This document shows, piece after piece, positions 16,455-22,098 of a DNA stretch of 25,993 nt. A program made the translations under genes and the position numbers. The notes beneath the pieces were generated by a model, which saw only the letters and a program-made list of their open reading frames with translations, was not told the origin of the DNA and made no database searches. The DNA lies in NCBI GenBank assembly GCA_039183635.1, contig JBCDBL010000057.1:1-25993 (forward strand). Direction: 5' to 3'. The stretch's first letter is position 1. Every line of letters starts with the position of its first letter. The stretch is from JBCDBL01 sp039183635. GTDB lineage: Bacteria > Pseudomonadota > Alphaproteobacteria > Caulobacterales > Parvularculaceae.

Positions 16455-17006
16455 TTAGGCCGCCTCTTGCTCTGCACAAATCTTGTTACTATCTCCGGCT
16501 GAGAGTGCTTCCTCCAGAAGGTTGCAGAAATGCGGCGCACCAAGATCATGTCTGCGCTTGAAGTGTCGGCATGTCTTACAGGCGCCGAAAGCGCGCCCGC
16601 CGCGCTGCTCCAACATACCTTTTATAAGTCCTTGCAAAGATGCGCCAAGTGCGTTCCGAGACTCCTTCGGCATGGAAGCGAGCGATGCTTCCAGATCGCT
16701 TAAAGGATCGGCGGAAAGCAATTTCTCGCCAGCCGAAGTCAGTTCGAGCTTGACGCCGCGCCGGTCACCCGCTGCAGTTTGCTTTTTAATCAATCCCTTA
16801 CGCTCTAACGCTTGCAGGGTCTGGGAGACCGTGCCTTTGGTCATGCCGAGATAGTTTGTGAGCGCGCCGGGACTGCGCGAGAATCGGTTGGCCCGGGCGA
16901 TGTAGCGTAGGGCTTCCCACTGGGTGGGTTTGACGCCGTCAGTATGGGCGTCGTTCTGAACCAGGCGCGATAAGCGCTCAAGCAAGAGGGTGGTTGAACT
17001 AAACAT
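16455..17006 (-). CDS. MarR-family regulator with a four-cysteine C-terminal tail
   Basis: A 183-residue protein. Residues about 1-120 are a MarR winged helix (PTQWEALRYIARAN; recognition helix TKGTVSQTLQALERKGLIKK; wing DRRGVKLELTSAGEKLL). Beyond the usual length is a tail with Cys 143, 146, 161 and 177 (C-x2-C-x14-C-x15-C, in FGACKTCRHF, PHFCNLL and KICAEQ), with nearby His residues. It could bind zinc or an Fe-S cluster, or act as a thiol switch. It is divergent from a redox operon. The ATG at 17006 has no Shine-Dalgarno, and a candidate -10 (TACTAA) is only 5 nt upstream, so the mRNA may be leaderless. The operator half-site at 17013-17023 overlaps that promoter, which suggests autorepression. 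Confidence 0.9.
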   Translation of the reverse strand: MFSSTTLLLERLSRLVQNDAHTDGVKPTQWEALRYIARANRFSRSPGALTNYLGMTKGTVSQTLQALERKGLIKKQTAAGDRRGVKLELTSAGEKLLSADPLSDLEASLASMPKESRNALGASLQGLIKGMLEQRGGRAFGACKTCRHFKRRHDLGAPHFCNLLEEALSAGDSNKICAEQEAA

Positions 17007-17011
17007 ATTTT

Positions 17012-17040
17012 TTAGTATCGAGTGAAAACTTTTCTTGCAA
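17012..17040 (-). promoter_or_regulatory. Candidate promoter of marR-like gene
   Basis: On the minus strand TTGCAA (17040-17035) is followed after 17 bp by TACTAA (17017-17012). Transcription would begin at about the ATG at 17006. The -10 match is modest, but the spacing and the lack of a Shine-Dalgarno agree. Confidence 0.4.
17013..17023. promoter_or_regulatory. MarR operator, left site
   Basis: TAGTATCGAGT is the exact inverse of ACTCGATACTA at 17077-17087. It overlaps the -10 of the divergent regulator gene. Confidence 0.6.
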
Positions 17041-17063
17041 GTTAATTCTGATTGGCGTACATT
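17035..17063 (+). promoter_or_regulatory. Candidate promoter of the redox operon
   Basis: TTGCAA (17035-17040), 17-bp spacer, TACATT (17058-17063). Transcription would start near 17070, at the edge of the palindrome at 17071-17085. The -35 hexamer is its own reverse complement and may also serve the divergent promoter. Confidence 0.45.
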
Positions 17064-17070
17064 TTCAAAT

Positions 17071-17085
17071 GTATCGACTCGATAC
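17071..17085. promoter_or_regulatory. MarR operator, right site (palindrome)
   Basis: GTATCGA-C-TCGATAC is a perfect 7+1+7 palindrome, a common MarR site form. It lies at the predicted transcription start of the rightward operon, so a bound MarR dimer should block it. Confidence 0.65.
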
Positions 17086-17102
17086 TATAAGGCGTCGTAT
17101 CC

Positions 17103-17243
17103 ATGAACATATTCATACTTTTGCTGGCGTATTATTTTATCGGTTCTGCATGCACGCCTCTTGTCGATAGCACAATCGATTATGAGAAAAATCCGGCCTT
17201 CGGCATCGCCAGCGACGAGACGCCTTTTGCAGGGTGCGCATGA
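17103..17243 (+). CDS. Small hypothetical protein, possible lipoprotein or membrane peptide
   Basis: A 46-codon frame: hydrophobic start MNIFILLLAYYFIGSAC, then a polar part TPLVDSTIDYEKNPAFGIA ending FAGCA. It resembles a short secreted or membrane-anchored peptide; GSAC is a poor lipobox because the -3 residue is Gly. AAGG at 17089-17092 is 10 nt before the ATG. It is the first frame after the MarR-controlled promoter and 34 bp before the thioredoxin-like gene. No family is recognised. It could instead be a leader peptide or a chance frame. Confidence 0.4.
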   Translation: MNIFILLLAYYFIGSACTPLVDSTIDYEKNPAFGIASDETPFAGCA

Positions 17244-17277
17244 TTTCCTTCAATCGCTCACAACAAAGGAGTTTCCT

Positions 17278-17514
17278 ATGAGCACAAAAGCCACCTTCTA
17301 CCACGCCGGGTGCGGGGTCTGTGTTGACGCGGAGCAGCAATTCGCAACGAGCCTGGATGCAGCAAAGTACGACGTCGAGGTCGTTCATCTAGGCGAAGCG
17401 CCTAAGCGTCTCGCCGAAGCAGAAGCAGCCGGCGTAAAATCCGTTCCTGCTTTCGTGATTGACGGCCAACCTTTTCACATCAACTTCGGCGCAAGTTTGG
17501 AAGACCTGAAGTAG
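17278..17514 (+). CDS. Thioredoxin/glutaredoxin-like protein
   Basis: A 78-residue single-domain redox protein. It has strand KATFYHAG, active site CGVC (Cys 12, Cys 15), a helix, strand DVEVVHLG, and the cis-proline segment SVPAFVIDGQPFHINFG. This is the short thioredoxin fold of glutaredoxin- or thioredoxin-like reductants; no signal peptide is seen, so it is cytoplasmic. AAAGGAG before ATG 17278 is a strong Shine-Dalgarno and decides the start over an in-frame codon at 17161. It lies in the operon divergent from the cysteine-rich MarR gene and before a CPGC redoxin, so it could reduce that partner or a thiol-bound metalloid. A stem-loop terminator follows. Confidence 0.85.
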   Translation: MSTKATFYHAGCGVCVDAEQQFATSLDAAKYDVEVVHLGEAPKRLAEAEAAGVKSVPAFVIDGQPFHINFGASLEDLK

Positions 17515-17520
17515 ATCGAT

Positions 17521-17586
17521 GCCGCTGCCCTGCGGCCTCCCTGTCTTTTTGTTCCCATGGGGGCGGCCGCAGGGCGTCGGCCTTTT
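17521..17586 (+). terminator. Intrinsic terminator or attenuator after thioredoxin-like gene
   Basis: GCCG-ct-GCCCTGCGGCC (17521-17537) pairs with GGCCGCAGGGC-gt-CGGC (17565-17581): 11 bp plus 4 bp around a 2-nt mismatch, with a 27-nt loop, then TTTT (17583-17586). It sits inside an otherwise co-directional set, so it may lower expression of the downstream redoxin and MOSC genes. Confidence 0.65.
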
Positions 17587-17664
17587 GCACAAAGGGTTAG
17601 AACTACGCAAGCGGATATAGAAGGTCTGGAAAAGCTGCCGTGGGTCTACAGAAAGAAACCAAGT

Positions 17665-18219
17665 ATGAAATTGCATTTTGCCAAACCACTCGAAACGATT
17701 GCCTGGCTGAATACATCTAAGCATCTCAACCTTGAACAGTATCGTGGCAAGGTCATCCTTATCGAGGCGTTTCAGATGTTATGCCCCGGTTGCGTATCGC
17801 ATTCACTCCCACAGGCTATGCGTGTACGCCAGATATTTAGCGAGAAGGACGTTGCGGTCATTGGATTGCATACAGTGTTCGAGCATCATACGGCGCAGGG
17901 GACGAAAGACGCCCTTCAGGCCTTTTTGCACGAGTATAGAATTTCATTTCCTGTCGGCATCGATGCACCCTCCGATGATGGCGGTACGCCAAAGACCATG
18001 ACCGCCTATAACATGCAGGGAACACCCACCGCTATTCTGATCGATCGCAATGGCTATCTGCGTAAACACAAGTTCGGGTCGGAGCAAGATATGGTGCTCG
18101 GCGCAGAGATCATGTCGCTCCTGAAGGAAGGGGGCAGGGCTGTCGCACAGGAAAACGTTGTTGCGCAGGGCCGAGAAGGTTGCACAGATGAAGGATGCGT
18201 TGCGCCGTTAAATGTGTGA
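17665..18219 (+). CDS. TlpA/AhpC-type redoxin with CPGC motif
   Basis: A 184-residue thioredoxin-fold protein. YRGKVILIEAFQMLCPGCVSHSLPQ carries the active CPGC (Cys 40, Cys 43). FSEKDVAVIGLHTVFEHH and the cis-proline region MQGTPTAILIDRNGYLRKH follow the TlpA/redoxin pattern. The tail has a further pair, GCTDEGC, which could relay electrons or bind a metal. No signal peptide is visible from ATG 17665, so a cytoplasmic site is likely, although many TlpA relatives are exported. The frame is open upstream to an ATG at 17557, but that codon lies inside the terminator hairpin. No strong Shine-Dalgarno precedes 17665. It is followed closely by the MOSC gene. Confidence 0.82.
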   Translation: MKLHFAKPLETIAWLNTSKHLNLEQYRGKVILIEAFQMLCPGCVSHSLPQAMRVRQIFSEKDVAVIGLHTVFEHHTAQGTKDALQAFLHEYRISFPVGIDAPSDDGGTPKTMTAYNMQGTPTAILIDRNGYLRKHKFGSEQDMVLGAEIMSLLKEGGRAVAQENVVAQGREGCTDEGCVAPLNV

Positions 18220-18252
18220 TGTTTGAGTTCAGAAGCTTCGAAAGTCGATAGT

Positions 18253-18933
18253 ATGGTTCAACTAACAGTTACAGGGCTTTTCCTTGGGAAGGTTGAGCAC
18301 CCCTGGCCCGACAAAGGCCCTTCAGCCATCGACAAACGCCAGGCCGCAGGCCCGCAGGAGGTGGGAAAGCTTGGGTTCCTCAATGATGCGCAAGCAGACT
18401 TAAAAGTACATGGCGGGATCGATAAAGCAATCCATCATTACCCAGCTGATCATTATGGTAGCTGGAAAGCTGAGGGTGCGATTGCGCGCGGTGCAGCGCC
18501 AGCAGCCTTTGGCGAGAACATTTCCGCATCGGGGGCCGTTGAGACGGATCTTTGTATCGGTGACGTTCTGCGTATAGGGACAGCGCTGGTGCAGGTCAGC
18601 CAGGGACGCCAACCATGTTGGAAACTCAACGCTCACACGGGTAATTCAACCATGGCCTTCCGATTTCAGGAAACGGGTCGCACAGGTTGGTACTACCGTG
18701 TCTTGGAGGCAGGTTGGGTTGAAAAAGGTGACAAGATAAGCCTTATTGATCGGCTCTATGACGAATGGACGGTTCACCGCGTTACAAACGCCAGGCTCAC
18801 GCGACGTATAGAGCCCGCCCAGGCGCTCATTTTGTCTCAAATGCCGGAGCTTGCGGAAAATTGGCGTGAGGCATTCGCGCGGTTTGCAAAAAACAAGACC
18901 GATGAAGATACCGCGCCGCGACTAAAGGGGTGA
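18253..18933 (+). CDS. yiiM: MOSC domain protein, YiiM-like
   Basis: A 226-residue protein, close to the 224 of E. coli YiiM. Family features: HGGIDKAIHHYPADHYGSW, FGENISASG, IGDVLRIGTALVQVSQGRQPCWKLN with the conserved Cys (about 122) that ligates the molybdenum cofactor, MAFRFQETGRTGWYYRVLEAGWV, and a C-terminal 3-alpha-type tail. YiiM and YcbX reduce N-hydroxylated bases such as 6-hydroxylaminopurine, taking electrons from a flavin or ferredoxin partner. ATG 18253 is chosen on length; a TTG at 18223 adds 10 residues. It is probably co-transcribed with the redoxin (33 bp gap). Its presence in a thiol-redox operon suggests a detoxifying reductase. The symbol is by resemblance only. Confidence 0.85.
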   Translation: MVQLTVTGLFLGKVEHPWPDKGPSAIDKRQAAGPQEVGKLGFLNDAQADLKVHGGIDKAIHHYPADHYGSWKAEGAIARGAAPAAFGENISASGAVETDLCIGDVLRIGTALVQVSQGRQPCWKLNAHTGNSTMAFRFQETGRTGWYYRVLEAGWVEKGDKISLIDRLYDEWTVHRVTNARLTRRIEPAQALILSQMPELAENWREAFARFAKNKTDEDTAPRLKG

Positions 18934-18967
18934 TCCTAAACCTATGTCCATGCGGCTTCACTACGCT

Positions 18968-19978
18968 CTAGCTGAAAGCGCGCAAACGCTGCTCTGCCTT
19001 TGCGTGCTGTCGTTTGAGTATAACCTTTAACCCGACAAGGTGCGGCAGCTCTATGAGCATGCCAATTATTATGGCTGAATAAATCAATGGTTGATCCGGC
19101 ATGACCGCCATTGTCAACGCCAACATAAGAGGGGCGTTACGCGCCGCCGTTGTCATCGTCATTAAGACCCGGTCCGGGTAGTCGAGCTTCATGATCTTTG
19201 ATACCGTTTCGCCGAGAAAATATGTTGCTATAAAGAATAACAAAACACCAAGAAGTATCAGTGGAAAAACGCTCGCATTGGACAGCAGAACACCGATGTT
19301 GGCCGCCGATATTTGTCCGACAAGAACAGCGAGTAAAATCGGCGTCATAATGGATGCGACAGCCTGCACACTTTCGAGTTGTTCTTTGCGAAGAATGCGT
19401 TCTGCGAGGAAGCGTAAGGCGACGGCCATGAGCAATGGAACAAGAAACCATTGCCAAAGAACCTGGAATATGCTGGTTCCCGCTGCTCCAACTGAATCAA
19501 CACCAAAGATATGAAGATAAACAGGATAGAGTAAAAGCTGAACAATCATATTGATTGGTAAAAGGGCGGCCCCCAATGCCGTATTTCCGCCGGCCAGACG
19601 GGTAAACGCCAGGAACCAATCTGTGCAGGGCGCCATGAAATATATAGCAAGGCCAATGAAAAATAATGGATGAGCGGATAAAAGCACGGATGCGATAGCA
19701 AAGCCGAGTGCGGGGATAATGAGGAAATTTACAACCAGCGCAGCAATAATAAAGTTTATTCGGTTTGCGCTGGATAGTATGCTCTGAATACGGACTTCAA
19801 ACAGAAGAAGAAAAACAAGTAGCAAAATTGTAAAGTCGATGTAACTTGAAGATGTGCTTTGCAACGACGGCAGCACGATCCCGGAAGCCGACCCGATAAG
19901 TATTGCCGCAAGCAAAATAATGGCTGTTCCACGCCCGCCCATAAACGCCGCCGCGCGTTCCAGTGGTTTGCTCAACAT
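18968..19978 (-). CDS. Acr3/bile acid:Na+ symporter-family permease, arsenic-resistance-like
   Basis: A 336-residue inner-membrane protein with about 10 helices of the BART superfamily. LAIYFMAPCTDWFLAFTRLAGGNTALGAALLPINMIVQLLLYPVYL holds a Cys (about 118) where Acr3 carriers have the essential thiol of helix 4. TTAARNAPLMLALT matches the conserved unwound helix near the end. Acr3 exports arsenite; this is a divergent member, so another anion is possible. The start is ATG 19978, seven bases after GGAG (19989-19986); ATG 19984 is too close to it. The start overlaps the end of the oxidoreductase gene, which implies translational coupling. No arsR or arsC was found beside it. Confidence 0.8.
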   Translation of the reverse strand: MLSKPLERAAAFMGGRGTAIILLAAILIGSASGIVLPSLQSTSSSYIDFTILLLVFLLLFEVRIQSILSSANRINFIIAALVVNFLIIPALGFAIASVLLSAHPLFFIGLAIYFMAPCTDWFLAFTRLAGGNTALGAALLPINMIVQLLLYPVYLHIFGVDSVGAAGTSIFQVLWQWFLVPLLMAVALRFLAERILRKEQLESVQAVASIMTPILLAVLVGQISAANIGVLLSNASVFPLILLGVLLFFIATYFLGETVSKIMKLDYPDRVLMTMTTAARNAPLMLALTMAVMPDQPLIYSAIIIGMLIELPHLVGLKVILKRQHAKAEQRLRAFS

Positions 19979-21039
19979 TCGCATTCTCCATCGCAGCAGC
20001 TGAGATCTTCAAGCAAAAACCCTCGATCAGCGTATTCAGCGATCACCGAGCTTTCTTCGCCCCAACGTTTTAAGATCTCGCGCACGACGACTGCGAAACG
20101 CTGGCGAAATTTATAAATGAAGCAGAAGATCGCTTTTTCGTGCTGGACGTTCGGTCCAACGAGATAGACATTCTTGTGTTTGGTGCTTTCGTCGTGCTCC
20201 GTCAGTTGGGGGTGTCCGTCGGCGAATTTAAATAACTTACCCGCCAGACTTTGTTCGATATCAAAGCCTGTGGCGTTCAGGGCGGGATGCTCCAGTTTAA
20301 AAGTACGGCTTTGCGTTCGAACCTCATGTTTCGAGATTGTTTCGGCGTATTCAGATATGAATTCGGCTCTTCCGCTTTTTTGCAAGGCGCGTACGCGGGC
20401 AAACGTAAAAGGGCTAAGCCCGTAACTTGAATCGCTGACTTTTCTGGCCCATGGCTCTGTCGGATCTATGATGCTCACCGAAGAACCGTTTTTGACCAAA
20501 TTGTAGGCGGTCTCCATTCCGCTTTCCGAACCGCCAATGATAACATGATGCTGTACAGGCAGCGTTTTGTAGGACGAATCAACGCGCAGCGTGTGTGGAA
20601 TATTCTTTTGATATTGAAATTCACCGCCGGCCCAAATCAATACTCGCGTTCGGACTTCGCCTTCGTTTGTGCTGAGCAATATCTTTCCGTTTGGTTCAAC
20701 CTCTATATCGAGAACCTCTATGCCTTCGTCCACTTGAAGGCCATAAAAATTTGCAACGTCCCTTATGTATTTGGCGTATTGGAGCCCGCGCGGATGCTCG
20801 GCTTGCAATTCATAGGCTGGCGAACTTCCTGGCGTAATTGCATTTAAGTCAATGGCGCCGAAAAAATTTCCCGTAAATGAAGGGGAGATGAATTGCGTCT
20901 CTTCCGGCCATCGCAAGAACGTCTCGCCGACACGCCCACGCTCTAAGACCAATGCCGGCATTGCGCATCTTGACAGCAATGCAGCGATCCCGATGCCGGC
21001 CGGTCCGCCGCCGACAATAATGATTGGGTATGTTTTCAT
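19972..21039 (-). CDS. FAD/NAD(P)-dependent oxidoreductase with Cys-rich C-terminus, ArsO-like candidate
   Basis: A 355-residue flavoprotein of the monooxygenase/thioredoxin-reductase superfamily. It has the FAD motif IIIVGGGPAGIG (residues 7-17), FLRWPEETQFISPSF, a second nucleotide-binding motif VIIGGSESGMETAYNL about residues 167-182, and the late KNVYLVGPNVQHEK. The last residues are CCDGECEC (Cys 348, 349, 353, 355), which can act as a thiol pair or bind a soft metal. The gene overlaps the downstream Acr3-like permease start. Flavin monooxygenases called ArsO occur in some ars operons, and this pairing resembles them. Without an identified ArsR the substrate stays open. There is no clear Shine-Dalgarno; ATG 21039 overlaps TGA of an upstream frame. 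Confidence 0.85.
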   Translation of the reverse strand: MKTYPIIIVGGGPAGIGIAALLSRCAMPALVLERGRVGETFLRWPEETQFISPSFTGNFFGAIDLNAITPGSSPAYELQAEHPRGLQYAKYIRDVANFYGLQVDEGIEVLDIEVEPNGKILLSTNEGEVRTRVLIWAGGEFQYQKNIPHTLRVDSSYKTLPVQHHVIIGGSESGMETAYNLVKNGSSVSIIDPTEPWARKVSDSSYGLSPFTFARVRALQKSGRAEFISEYAETISKHEVRTQSRTFKLEHPALNATGFDIEQSLAGKLFKFADGHPQLTEHDESTKHKNVYLVGPNVQHEKAIFCFIYKFRQRFAVVVREILKRWGEESSVIAEYADRGFLLEDLSCCDGECEC

Positions 21040-22098
21040 GTCATGAATACTTTGTTCGTATACATTGTAAAAGAGCTTCTATTGGTTGTGCTTGCCGCAG
21101 CAGGGGTGTATCTGGTCGATAAAAACAGACCTTCTTTGAGATCGCAGGCCCGAATGGGTTTAACCGCTGACCATGAGGTCGCCAGAACGCGCCGAAGCAA
21201 CGGCGTGACGTGAAGGCTTTGACGCCCGCAAACCGCAAAAATCCCGCCCAGAAGCTGATCAGGCGATATAGCGGTTTTTTGTTTATGCCTTCTGAGGCGA
21301 TCAATACTATGCCCTTCAGCAAAAAAGTGAGAATGATTATCAATTGCCAGCATTGTCGCGCTGTGGCAAGTAAGTTTTGCAGATAACGCGATCTGGCGGC
21401 CACCGTAGAAATCAGTTTTATTGGAGTAACTCGTTCCAACAAGAAAATTATTACGACGCGTTAGCGCCATAGATTTGGCCGCTTTATAGCCGGGGGCGGC
21501 CTTGAATTCTGTAGTTTAAAAAACAGCGCCGGATGTAGCGCTCTAAAACGAATATAAATCAAAACGCAAATTTTGGAGCAATATCCCGGGCAGGCAAGCC
21601 TTATCCATTGCGAACATCATGTAATTTCATTGCACAGAGCATGTTTGGCGATTTCGATAGGTTTCGAACCTGTAGCCCTCAGATTTGGAAAAAGGCGCGG
21701 CTATTTTATGTTTGTTCCTTTGTGAAAGGCCATCTATGAACCAATGTCGGTTTGTCAGATGTCATCTTTTGGCCCGTTTTCGCCGTAGCGTCACTCAGAA
21801 TCAATGTTGGAAAACTGGTTTAAACTGTAAGCGCAGACTTTCAAAATAGCGGAACCTGATGCGTGCAGCCGCCCTCTAAAGGAATAAAATCAATCCCTGC
21901 TTATGTTGGCGAACTTAGCAGAATAGCTCCATCCATATTAGATATGATTTTATCAGAAAGCAGAAAGTATTGGCGCAAAGCTGCCCCTATTGCTGTTGAT
22001 CCCGCAAATAGGATGGGTAGAGAGCCAAACGCAATAAGCTTTACTTGTACTTATCCAAGGGCGAATGACGCTTAGCTCTCTACTCTATATTATCCTGA
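21040..22098. other. About 1 kb without a recognised gene
   Basis: Overlapping minus-strand frames at 21036-21470 and 21041-21442, and a plus-strand frame at 21863-22075, resemble no known family. The first stops at TGA overlapping the oxidoreductase start (ATGA). The stretch contains a Fur-box-like sequence (21328-21348) and a tRNA 3'-end-like segment at 21646-21690 on the minus strand, ending in GCCA. It looks like decayed sequence. Confidence 0.4.
21328..21348. promoter_or_regulatory. Fur-box-like sequence
   Basis: TGAGAATGATTATCAATTGCC resembles the classical GATAATGATAATCATTATC consensus. No gene with a clear start lies within 200 bp; the nearest leftward gene starts at 21039. It may be a relic of a lost iron-regulated gene. 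Confidence 0.4.

Noticed and set aside
17557..17664. Upstream start for the redoxin
   Set aside because: The ATG lies in the terminator hairpin, and the added residues do not resemble the family.
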